From an uncultured Eggerthella sp. (GTDB lineage: Bacteria; Actinomycetota; Coriobacteriia; Coriobacteriales; Eggerthellaceae), in NCBI GenBank assembly GCA_900544455.1, contig UQVJ01000008.1, forward strand, positions 1 to 37,196: DNA of 37,196 nt, written 5' to 3'. Of the stretch, positions 1 to 5,771 are shown in pieces; the stretch's first letter is position 1; the number at the start of each line of letters is the position of its first letter. A program made the position numbers and the translations under genes. The notes under the pieces are model-generated. The model was not told the DNA's origin, searched no databases, and saw only the letters and a program-made list of their open reading frames with translations.

Positions 1-69
1 ATCAGGGGATCCTGTTAAAGATTGGTCATTCTTGCCAGCTTGCTTGATCACGGCATCGGCAATCAGCAT
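1..69 (-). CDS. Possible start of a small ORF, open at the left edge
   Basis: An ATG directly follows the TAG of the small secreted-protein gene at 70-318 and the frame stays open to the window edge (23 codons seen, beginning MLIADAVIKQAG). A GGAGG lies about 13 nt upstream, which is far for a ribosome binding site. It could be a translationally coupled second gene, or the continuation of the secreted protein after a stop or frameshift. No family is recognisable from so little sequence. Confidence 0.25.
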   Translation of the reverse strand, partial: MLIADAVIKQAGKNDQSLTGSPD

Positions 70-318
70 CTAATCGCTGCTGCCTCCTGCCGCATCTTCC
101 GTTCCAGTGTCCTCAGCAGAAGATGCTGTTAGACCAGCAATGGAGGAACCCCCCTCGGACATTCCCTGACCTGCAGATGCGGCCTTTATCCCATGCTCCC
201 ATATCGGCATCTCAGCCGCCGATACCTGCACCACAATCGCGCCAGACAGTACAATGCAAATCATTGCGCCGACAATCTTGCATCGAGAAAGCAGACCTGT
301 GCGCGTAAATGATTTCAT
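70..318 (-). CDS. Small predicted secreted protein, 82 aa
   Basis: I do not recognise a family. The N-terminus has a classical signal-peptide layout: basic start (K2, R6, R12, K14), a hydrophobic core at about residues 15-32, and a VSA-A cleavage-type site near residue 34-35. The remaining ~47 residues are small, polar and acidic (Gly, Ser, Ala, Glu, Asp), so probably unstructured. The ATG at 318 is preceded by AAAGGG at a good distance, which supports translation. The frame ends in TAG immediately before another ATG. It may be the intact short product or the front part of a longer secreted protein cut by a stop. Base use resembles the neighbouring genes. Confidence 0.5.
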   Translation of the reverse strand: MKSFTRTGLLSRCKIVGAMICIVLSGAIVVQVSAAEMPIWEHGIKAASAGQGMSEGGSSIAGLTASSAEDTGTEDAAGGSSD

Positions 319-441
319 GGATATAGCCCTTTCGTTTCCAACAGATGAAGTAAAATCTAAACAAATAGAGTCAGAAATCCAAGGTTGAATCGCAAAAAAT
401 CAGCCGAACACCCTGATTCAAACCGGCGTTTCCGCAGACAA

Positions 442-481
442 CCGAACGGCTCGGCGGCCGGGGGCTCGTCCCGGCGTTCGG
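442..481. repeat. GC-rich interrupted inverted repeat (stem-loop)
   Basis: CCGAACG (442-448) pairs with CGTTCGG (475-481), and inside it CCGGG (458-462) pairs with CCCGG (470-474). No T run follows on either strand, so this is not a standard intrinsic terminator. It sits in the gap between the secreted-protein gene and tRNA-Gly. The rest of 319-586 shows nothing I can name apart from the tRNA -10 box. Confidence 0.4.
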
Positions 482-569
482 ATGAGTTTGCGAATCAACC
501 GTGCCGCCGTTTAGGTCAAGACTCATGGGGTTTCGTTGAATTGACCGGTGGGATGTGCGGTGAAAGAGT

Positions 570-575
570 TATAAT
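570..575 (+). promoter_or_regulatory. -10 box of the tRNA-Gly promoter
   Basis: A perfect TATAAT lies 11 nt before the first base of the tRNA, placing transcription start about 5 nt upstream of the mature 5' end. A TTGACC occurs at 541-546, but the 23-nt gap is too long for a normal -35; nothing closer matches well. Confidence 0.55.
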
Positions 576-586
576 GATTAGCCAAT

Positions 587-660
587 GCGGGCGTGATTCA
601 ATGGTAGAATTTCAGCTTCCCAAGCTGACCACGCGGGTTCGATTCCCGTCGCCCGCTCCA
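587..660 (+). tRNA. tRNA-Gly, anticodon CCC
   Basis: A complete cloverleaf with encoded CCA. The 7-bp acceptor stem is GCGGGCG/CGCCCGC, the D stem is ATTC/GAAT around AATGGTA, the anticodon stem TCAGC/GCTGA holds the loop TTCCCAA (anticodon CCC), and the T arm GCGGG-TTCGATT-CCCGT has one G-U pair. It reads GGG codons. The total length of 74 nt including CCA is usual for tRNA-Gly. A decayed relative lies about 250 nt downstream. Confidence 0.96.
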
Positions 661-673
661 TAAAAAATCGTGT

Positions 674-706
674 CGAAAGTCGCCTCTTTGGCGACTTTCG
701 TGTTTC
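674..706 (+). terminator. Terminator after tRNA-Gly
   Basis: An 11-bp perfect hairpin (CGAAAGTCGCC at 674-684, GGCGACTTTCG at 690-700, 5-nt loop) begins 13 nt after the tRNA and is followed by TGTTTC, a weak U tract. Confidence 0.7.
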
Positions 707-833
707 AGAGTAGAATTGTCTATTGGTTGGAAAACTAATCGTTTTTCCAGTATTTCGTCCAGTACGTTTGTTAGAATTACAATGTAGTTTTTAAGGACGG
801 CGAGGTCAGATGGTTAATTCAAGTCGCGGAAGG

Positions 834-895
834 TCGGGTAAGGAATAAGCTTCCCAAGCTCGCATGCGCGGGTTCGAGTCCCGTCACCCGCTCCA
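834..895 (+). pseudogene. Decayed tRNA-Gly(CCC) copy lacking its D arm
   Basis: The 3' part is well kept: anticodon loop TTCCCAA at 851-857, T arm GCGGG-TTCGAGT-CCCGT at 868-884, acceptor strand CACCCGC at 885-891 and CCA at 893-895. The 5' half is damaged: only CGGGT (835-839) can pair with the 3' acceptor strand, no D arm fits in the ~6 nt before the anticodon arm, and the anticodon stem has only three sound pairs. It resembles the intact tRNA at 587-660 but differs at several positions, so it is an older paralogue rather than a recent att-site duplication. A strong terminator follows at 905. Confidence 0.75.
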
Positions 896-904
896 GGACA
901 ATTT

Positions 905-967
905 AAAGCCCGCCTTCGAACGAACCACTCCCCACGGGTGGCTATTCGTTCGAAGGCGGGCTTTTTT
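905..967 (+). terminator. Strong intrinsic terminator after the tRNA remnant
   Basis: A very long hairpin: the arm beginning AAAGCCCGCCTTCG (905-924) pairs with the arm ending in GGCGGGCTTT (945-964), with a smaller CCAC/GTGG stem in the loop and a run of six T at 962-967. Confidence 0.9.
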
Positions 968-1057
968 GATTCACGAGCTTAAGAACTTCCGCCGACTCTG
1001 CAAGATTTACCTCGCCACAGCAATCTATTCGCTGCAAAAACAAAAATCCCAATACTT

Positions 1058-1200
1058 TTGCAACTTTTTTTCGATTAGGGACTCCCTTTCGTCCCTTCAA
1101 AGCAAAAATAAGCCAGAGTTCAGGTGGTTACCTGCGGTTTTGCGCCTCAGGTTACGATCCAAGAGGCTCACAACAATCCCTAATCGCAAAAATCTTGCAA
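1058..1200. repeat. MITE-like element with 24-bp imperfect inverted termini
   Basis: The 24 nt at 1058-1081 and the 24 nt at 1177-1200 are inverted copies matching at 21 positions (both contain TTGCAA and CGATTAGGGA). They enclose 95 bp with a small CAGGT/ACCTG hairpin and no reading frame of note. Size and symmetry suit a miniature inverted-repeat element, though a clear target duplication is not visible and no second copy occurs in this window. It is otherwise a plain intergenic stretch. Confidence 0.45.
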
Positions 1201-1258
1201 TCCAGACCGATTTTCTGTTTTCGGACCCCAAGACGACCTCGCACCAACGCAGCGGCCA

Positions 1259-1400
1259 GGACAGGGTGGTCGTGATGCCACAAGCAGGACAGGGCGGTCG
1301 TAATGCCACGGGTCGGATGGGGGCGGTCATGATGCAGCAGGAAGGATGGGCCAGTCGCAACGTCGCGGGCAAGATGGACCGGTCGAACAGCGCTAAAGAC
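1259..1400. repeat. Imperfect 28-29 bp tandem repeat, about five units
   Basis: Units start near 1259, 1287, 1315, 1344 and 1372. Each begins GGACAGGG or GGATGGG, continues with GGTCGT-like sequence and ends with a GC-rich variable tail. Similarity is highest among the first three units and fades in the last two, which run into the 3' end of the amidotransferase gene. Both strands stay open here only because of the repeat composition; I see no gene. The repeats are contiguous, without spacers, so this is not a CRISPR array. Confidence 0.65.
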
Positions 1401-2169
1401 CCAAAAGGAATGGAGAGCCTTTCCTTTTCACTCGTACGTCGGGACGCGCTGCCCCATTGAAGCAAGAAGTACTGCAGGCATCTACAAACGCCTGGAATAT
1501 CATTCGCTGCGCATGGTCTTTCTGCCATAGGAACTCGGGATGCCACTGCACTCCCCACGTGAACTTTTTCGATGAATGATAGAACGCCTCTACCAACCCG
1601 CCGGGAGAATATGCCATGGGACAAAGTTGAAACGAAAGATCACGAATCCCCTGGTGATGATAGCTATTTACCTGGAGCGTGGTGGCTTTGAGCATTGCGC
1701 TCAAAGGAGTATCGGGCATCAGCGAAACCTTATGCCAATACCGATCATACGGACTTTTCATGCAGTGCGAAACTGCCGCCGGCATCTGAGAGGGGATATC
1801 CTGATACAGCGATCCCCCCAACGCAGCATTGATGAATTGGGCCCCGCGGCATATTCCGAGCAGCGGCACATCCCTGTTCAATGCCTCGGAAAGCAAGGCG
1901 TACTCCAGTTCATCACGCCCGGGGCACAACTCGCCACAAGCGGGGTCGGGGTCTTCCTCGTACAGGGAAGGATCCACATCATTGCCGCCCGTGAACAAAA
2001 TGCCATCGCATTCCTCTGCCATAAGAGCGGCATCAAAAGGCGAAAATGGAAGAATAACGGGCAGCGCGCCGCAAACAGAAAGAGCCTCGAGATAGCCAGG
2101 TATCATCCATACGCTTTCACGTGCATTGTCGTACAAAGGAGTAACGCCTATCAAAGGTTTCGTCCGCAT
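1393..2169 (-). CDS. Class I glutamine amidotransferase, gamma-glutamyl-GABA hydrolase (peptidase C26) type
   Basis: The 258-residue protein has the C26 layout: MRTKPLIGVTPLYD at the start, the FTGGNDVDP loop at 59-67, the nucleophile elbow LLGICRG with Cys107, the segment NSYHHQGIRDL at 169-179, and the GVQWHPEF motif with His211 and Glu213 completing the triad. The family hydrolyses gamma-glutamyl amides such as gamma-glutamyl-GABA in polyamine breakdown. The frame is open further upstream, but the ATG at 2169 has AGGAGGT six nt before it and matches the family start. It follows the flavin dehydrogenase cluster on the same strand, separated by a hairpin, so it may be read through or separately expressed. 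Substrate is not provable here; the context suggests amine or amino-acid catabolism. The last ~20 residues are basic and the 3' end overlaps the tandem repeat. Confidence 0.88.
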   Translation of the reverse strand: MRTKPLIGVTPLYDNARESVWMIPGYLEALSVCGALPVILPFSPFDAALMAEECDGILFTGGNDVDPSLYEEDPDPACGELCPGRDELEYALLSEALNRDVPLLGICRGAQFINAALGGSLYQDIPSQMPAAVSHCMKSPYDRYWHKVSLMPDTPLSAMLKATTLQVNSYHHQGIRDLSFQLCPMAYSPGGLVEAFYHSSKKFTWGVQWHPEFLWQKDHAQRMIFQAFVDACSTSCFNGAARPDVRVKRKGSPFLLGL

Positions 2170-2215
2170 TGCCGCACCTCCTGCTTGCTGCTTCACCTTC
2201 TTCGCTCGCGCTAAA

Positions 2216-2262
2216 GCATGCGCGCCCAACCCCCTTCGACGGGAAGGGCGCGCATGCCTTTT
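2216..2262. terminator. Hairpin between the flavin dehydrogenase cluster and the amidotransferase gene
   Basis: Perfect 12-bp arms GCATGCGCGCCC (2216-2227) and GGGCGCGCATGC (2246-2257). On the minus strand, the sense of both flanking genes, it is followed only by TTTA, so termination may be partial. On the plus strand a CTTTTT follows. Confidence 0.7.
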
Positions 2263-3395
2263 TAGAATTTCGCCTTGAATCGGTTGTAGCGAAGGCCGCT
2301 GATGTCGATGCTGCTCGATTCGCCCGTTTCGATAAGCTCCGAAAGGGCGTAGCCTATCGCCGGAGAGATTCCGAAACCATGGGCATTGAAACCATAGGCC
2401 GTTACTAACCCGGGAACTTCCTCGCAATCGCCAAGAACAGGGACACCGTCGGGTGTGATGTCAATCCAACCAGCCCAGGTTCTGACGATGTTCATCTCGG
2501 CAAGCTTCGGGAAATACTTCATGATGCCACGGCAAACGCACGGAGCCGTGGTGGAAGTGCCCTTGGTTTTGAGGTCGTAGATGTCGAACCCTTCCAGATC
2601 GTCATCACCGCCGAACACAAACGAGCCGTGGTTGGTCTGCCCACCGTAGAAGTCGGCCTCCGCCGTTCCCAGCATGGTATCGAACATGTGAGGCTGCCCC
2701 TCGGTAACCAAGCAGTGATCGATACGAGGACGAACAGGGGCGTTGATGCCTACCGTTGACAATATTTCCTTCGACTGCGCGCCAGCACACACCATGATGG
2801 TGTCCGCCTCATATTCACCGTGCTCGGCAATTACCTTGCGCAGACGCCCTTTGACCTTGCGCAACTCCAAAACCTTTTCACCGGTAATGAACTTCACGCC
2901 CATCGCCAACGCATTCTTGTAGAATCCGAGGCCTGTCTTAAGCGGGTTAGCATGGCCATCGGTGGGACACCAGCTTGCACCGACAACCTCTTCAGAAAGA
3001 TAGGGGTTGATCGCACGCGCTTCATCGCCGCTGATCATCCCTACTCCAACACCGCATGCTGCGGCGTTGTTCGCCAAACGGGTGAGTGTCTTCAGATGCT
3101 CTTCGGTTTTACCCAGGCGCAAGTTGCCGCCCTGGTTGTATTCAACATCGACCCCCAGCTCTTCGCCGAGCGTAGGCCAGATGTTCTTCACCCCGTACAA
3201 GGCCAAGGGCAGCTCACGCGGGTCGCGCCCCGATTGACGCACACCGCCTGCATTGCGTGAAGCGCCGCCGTTGAGCATGATCTCCTGTGCCTCAAGCACG
3301 ATCACATTGGTTATTCCGCGCTTAGCCAGATAATAGGCGGTTGAGCATCCCTCGATGCCGCCGCCGATGATAATTACGTCTGCTGTGGTGCTCAT
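2262..3395 (-). CDS. FAD-dependent oxidoreductase, DAO/HcnC/OoxB family (catalytic beta subunit)
   Basis: This 377-residue protein opens with an FAD-binding Rossmann fold (VIIIGGGIEGCSTAYYLAKRG, glycines at 11-16) and an E36 that would bind the ADP ribose. It has the family segment GGASRNAGGVRQSG near 43-56 and the C-terminal FAD segment PVLGDCEEVPGLVTAYGFNAHGFGISPAIGYALSELI. Known relatives are glycine and sarcosine oxidases, the cyanide synthase subunit HcnC, octopine/nopaline oxidase subunit B and D-hydroxyproline dehydrogenase beta; they oxidise the C-N bond of secondary or primary amino acids. The ATG at 3395 has AGAAGGAGC upstream. It is the last gene of a tight cluster, 12 nt after the BFD-type protein. 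It should form the substrate-oxidising subunit of a multi-subunit dehydrogenase with the three genes before it. The substrate is unknown. Confidence 0.9.
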   Translation of the reverse strand: MSTTADVIIIGGGIEGCSTAYYLAKRGITNVIVLEAQEIMLNGGASRNAGGVRQSGRDPRELPLALYGVKNIWPTLGEELGVDVEYNQGGNLRLGKTEEHLKTLTRLANNAAACGVGVGMISGDEARAINPYLSEEVVGASWCPTDGHANPLKTGLGFYKNALAMGVKFITGEKVLELRKVKGRLRKVIAEHGEYEADTIMVCAGAQSKEILSTVGINAPVRPRIDHCLVTEGQPHMFDTMLGTAEADFYGGQTNHGSFVFGGDDDLEGFDIYDLKTKGTSTTAPCVCRGIMKYFPKLAEMNIVRTWAGWIDITPDGVPVLGDCEEVPGLVTAYGFNAHGFGISPAIGYALSELIETGESSSIDISGLRYNRFKAKF

Positions 3396-3407
3396 CGCTT
3401 GCTCCTT

Positions 3408-3731
3408 CTAGAATCGCTCGTTGCCCAGCTCTTGCATCTGCAAGGGACGCTGTGGTGAACGTGCATGGGGATTCTGCAAGTCCTCTACTGTGCAGCCAAG
3501 CTCACGGGACAGAATCCCCTTCACCAACTTCGTGCACGTACGCCCCTGGCAAAGCCCCATGGCGCAACGGGTAAAGCGGCGAACCTCCGGGAAGCGGTAA
3601 AGGCCCTCATGAACAGCTCGACGCAGCTCGCCTTTGGTTACCTCTTCGCAGCGACACACGATCAAATCATCATCAGGCTCAGGCTTAAACGGCTCTGCGG
3701 AAAGCCTGCGAACAGTGGGAGTGGTTTCCAT
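3408..3731 (-). CDS. BFD-like [2Fe-2S] protein (separate electron-transfer subunit)
   Basis: A 107-residue protein with one BFD-type domain. Cys26 and Cys28 (IVCRCEEV) and Cys61 and Cys66 (GLCQGRTC) form the C-x-C-(32)-C-x4-C spacing of this [2Fe-2S] family; Cys56 is extra. In HcnB and OoxA this domain is fused to the C-terminus of the pyridine-nucleotide-disulfide-oxidoreductase-like subunit. Here it is a free polypeptide, and the large subunit instead carries ferredoxin-type clusters. The ATG at 3731 has GAGGT nine nt upstream, and the gene lies 17 nt after the large subunit. Likely role: passing electrons between the FAD subunits and the other iron-sulfur centres. Confidence 0.88.
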   Translation of the reverse strand: METTPTVRRLSAEPFKPEPDDDLIVCRCEEVTKGELRRAVHEGLYRFPEVRRFTRCAMGLCQGRTCTKLVKGILSRELGCTVEDLQNPHARSPQRPLQMQELGNERF

Positions 3732-3748
3732 AGTGCGTACCTCTTCTC

Positions 3749-5335
3749 TTACGCGGTTAGGGCTTCGGCAGATGCTTTGAAGAAGCGTGCCTGATGGACG
3801 AATTCCTTTGGCACGCTCATGGTAAGGAGCGCAGTGTGGTCGAAGGCCTTCGGGTTCATGACCTTCACCACTTCGGCCTCACACACCGGTTTGCCGCTGC
3901 GATCGAGCGCCTTGCCCTTCGTGCCTGCTTCGGGCAAAGGGAGGAATTCATAGGGAAGCGTTACCTGCGCCGTTCCATCACCCATATCTTCATTTACAAG
4001 GAAGATCGCCTGACCGGGGCAGAAGGCTACGCATTTACCGCAATTACTGCACTTGGCCTCAGTGTTGATGGTGGGCAAAATGGTGATATTCGAACCAACG
4101 TTGATGCAATGACGTGGGCATACATCCTGACAAGGATTGCATGGGATGTTCTGCGTGCACTCCACCACCGCATGCCATCCTTCGGCATGCTTTACGCCAC
4201 CAAAGGAATCAACCTCTTCGTCAGTCACATAACCACGCTTCAGCAAGCTCTGCGAAAGAGGAATGCCTTCTTCCGTTTCAGTGAAAACCTTTCCGCGGTT
4301 CTGCGGTGCGAACATCCCAATGCGCAAGCGGTCAAGCGCCTTATAGTGCTCCTGCCTGTCCGCTGCTGCGCTGTCGGCATCGATGAAGCCCAAGAATTCT
4401 GCAGCAGACACTGCGGCGATGCGGCCTTCAATCATGGCAGAGCTCGCTTCTTCAATGCCCGCCGCATCACCGGCAACGAAAATACCCGGCTCGGAGGTAG
4501 CGCACGTTTCATCGCTTACAGGAACGCGCCCACCGCGCTCGGCCATGTCGCAACCAGCCATGTCAAGCAATTGTGACTGGGGCGAAAGGCCTACCGCCAA
4601 ACAAATGGTGTCAACGTCGAAGTGCTTTTCGGTGCCTTCAATGAACTGGAAATGGCTATCAACCTCCGCGATGACAACGCCCGTCACATGATCTTCGCCC
4701 TCGGCCTTCTTGATGGTGTGAGAGGTGTAGAACGGCACGCCCGTACGCGCCAGCTTTGACGCGTGAACACCGTAGCCACCCACGCGAGGGCCCGCGTCAA
4801 CCAGGGCCACCACTTCGCACCCTGCCTGCAGAAGCTGATAACTTACCACCAAACCAACATTGCCCGTACCAAGCATAAGAACCTTGTTACCAGGGCGAAC
4901 GCCATTGAGGTTCATGAACATCTGGGCAGCACCGGCACCAATCACGCCGGGCAGCGTCCATCCGTCAAACGTAACGGTATTTTCCGATGCGCCCGTTGCA
5001 ACGATGATAGCGTCAGCCTTGTAATGCTCGGTGCGATCCTCTCGATGTACCAGCACCTCTTTCTCGGGGAAAATACCCATAACCACGCTATTGAGCTCTA
5101 CCTGGACACCCGCTTCTGCCGCTTCTGCCAGAAGGTTTTCCCCAATAGTGATGCCACGCAGTTTTGCTCCATGCTCCTTTGAACCGAAGAACTTATGGAT
5201 CTGCTTGAACAGCTGGCCGCCAGGACGCGCGTTCTCGTCAAATACCACCACTTCAAGACCGTAGCGGGCAGCTTGAATCGCGGCGCACAAGCCGGAAGGA
5301 CCAGCACCAACAACAATCAAATCATATCGTTTCAT
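3749..5335 (-). CDS. FAD/NAD-binding oxidoreductase with C-terminal 4Fe-4S domain (HcnB/OoxA-like alpha subunit)
   Basis: The 528-residue protein begins with an FAD fold (VVGAGPSGLCAAIQAARYG, glycines 10-15) and ATG motif (VATGAS, 112-117). It has a second nucleotide-binding fold (LGTGNVGLVVSYQ, 155-167) and the second FAD motif GIFVAGDAAG (284-293). Residues ~390-450 form a ferredoxin-like module with cysteines at 393, 399, 402, 406 and 410 and a second CxxCxxCxxxC set at 429, 432, 435 and 439, enough for two [4Fe-4S] clusters. HcnB/OoxA homologues are shorter and end in a BFD domain instead. Start ATG 5335 has GGAGG upstream, 11 nt after the small [2Fe-2S] subunit. This is probably the FAD/electron-transfer subunit of the complex. 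Whether the second fold binds NAD, FMN or ATP cannot be told from sequence. Confidence 0.9.
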   Translation of the reverse strand: MKRYDLIVVGAGPSGLCAAIQAARYGLEVVVFDENARPGGQLFKQIHKFFGSKEHGAKLRGITIGENLLAEAAEAGVQVELNSVVMGIFPEKEVLVHREDRTEHYKADAIIVATGASENTVTFDGWTLPGVIGAGAAQMFMNLNGVRPGNKVLMLGTGNVGLVVSYQLLQAGCEVVALVDAGPRVGGYGVHASKLARTGVPFYTSHTIKKAEGEDHVTGVVIAEVDSHFQFIEGTEKHFDVDTICLAVGLSPQSQLLDMAGCDMAERGGRVPVSDETCATSEPGIFVAGDAAGIEEASSAMIEGRIAAVSAAEFLGFIDADSAAADRQEHYKALDRLRIGMFAPQNRGKVFTETEEGIPLSQSLLKRGYVTDEEVDSFGGVKHAEGWHAVVECTQNIPCNPCQDVCPRHCINVGSNITILPTINTEAKCSNCGKCVAFCPGQAIFLVNEDMGDGTAQVTLPYEFLPLPEAGTKGKALDRSGKPVCEAEVVKVMNPKAFDHTALLTMSVPKEFVHQARFFKASAEALTA

Positions 5336-5346
5336 GGTTTGCCTCC

Positions 5347-5673
5347 CTATTCCTCTTCGGCCGGCTTGGCAGCTACACCATACTGGGTCTGAACAGTCAT
5401 CCCTGCCTCAACAGGAGTAATGCACGTGCGCACATTGGGCTGCCCATTCACCACCATTACGCAGTCGGTGCAACGGCCAATGGCACAGAACACGCCACGT
5501 GGCCTATCGAGCTTGGTGGTATGACGGTGAACCATCACGCCTGCTGCCTTCAGCGCGGCAGCTATCGGCTCTCCCTCATACCCTTTCAGCGGCTTGCCAT
5601 CGTAGAAGAATTCGACAAGCTCGCCCTTTTCCGGTTTCCCTAAAATCGGGTGTTCAGCAATTCGTTGAGACAT
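5347..5673 (-). CDS. (2Fe-2S)-binding protein, HcnA/OoxA-gamma type
   Basis: A 108-residue plant-type ferredoxin-like protein. The cluster ligands are Cys63, Cys68 and Cys71 in GVFCAIGRCTDCVMVVNG, and Cys84 in NVRTCIT. The N-terminal half has the beta-grasp pattern FFYDGKPLKGYEGEPIAAAL. The same small subunit is found as HcnA, as the gamma subunit of D-hydroxyproline dehydrogenase, and as the N-terminal part of heterotetrameric sarcosine oxidase alpha. It is the first gene of the compact four-gene set (gaps of 11, 17 and 12 nt), downstream of a 12-bp hairpin that separates it from the ornithine-cyclodeaminase-like gene. Role: an electron relay in the dehydrogenase. Confidence 0.88.
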   Translation of the reverse strand: MSQRIAEHPILGKPEKGELVEFFYDGKPLKGYEGEPIAAALKAAGVMVHRHTTKLDRPRGVFCAIGRCTDCVMVVNGQPNVRTCITPVEAGMTVQTQYGVAAKPAEEE

Positions 5674-5696
5674 ACCATGTCCTTACCTTTAGAATT

Positions 5697-5727
5697 GGTA
5701 CCGCGACTCGAGAGCAGTCGCGGTACC
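5697..5727. promoter_or_regulatory. 12-bp perfect hairpin between the OCD-like gene and the dehydrogenase genes
   Basis: GGTACCGCGACT (5697-5708) and AGTCGCGGTACC (5716-5727) flank a 7-nt loop. On the minus strand, the sense of transcription, it is followed by AATTCT rather than a T run. It could be a partial terminator, a processing site, or a stem that stabilises one part of the transcript, giving different amounts of the two gene products. Confidence 0.6.
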
Positions 5728-5771
5728 AGAAGTGAGAGTGGGCCATAACAAGCCCTTAGAAAATGGCTGGT

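Noticed and set aside
541..575. Consensus -35/-10 promoter pair for tRNA-Gly
   Set aside because: TTGACC and TATAAT are both good, but 23 nt apart; only the -10 is kept.
834..895. A functional second tRNA-Gly
   Set aside because: No D arm can be drawn, the acceptor stem has only five pairs, and the anticodon stem is disrupted.
1259..1400. Possible CRISPR array
   Set aside because: The units are contiguous and degenerate, with no spacers of regular length and no cas genes nearby.
864..1460. 198-codon plus-strand open frame after the tRNA remnant
   Set aside because: It begins inside the tRNA remnant and terminator, runs through the inverted and tandem repeats, has no ribosome binding site or family features, and overlaps the real amidotransferase gene at its end.
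2170..2427. N-terminal extension of the amidotransferase by 86 residues
   Set aside because: It would cross the hairpin and the end of the flavin oxidoreductase gene; the internal ATG at 2169 has an excellent ribosome binding site and matches the family start.
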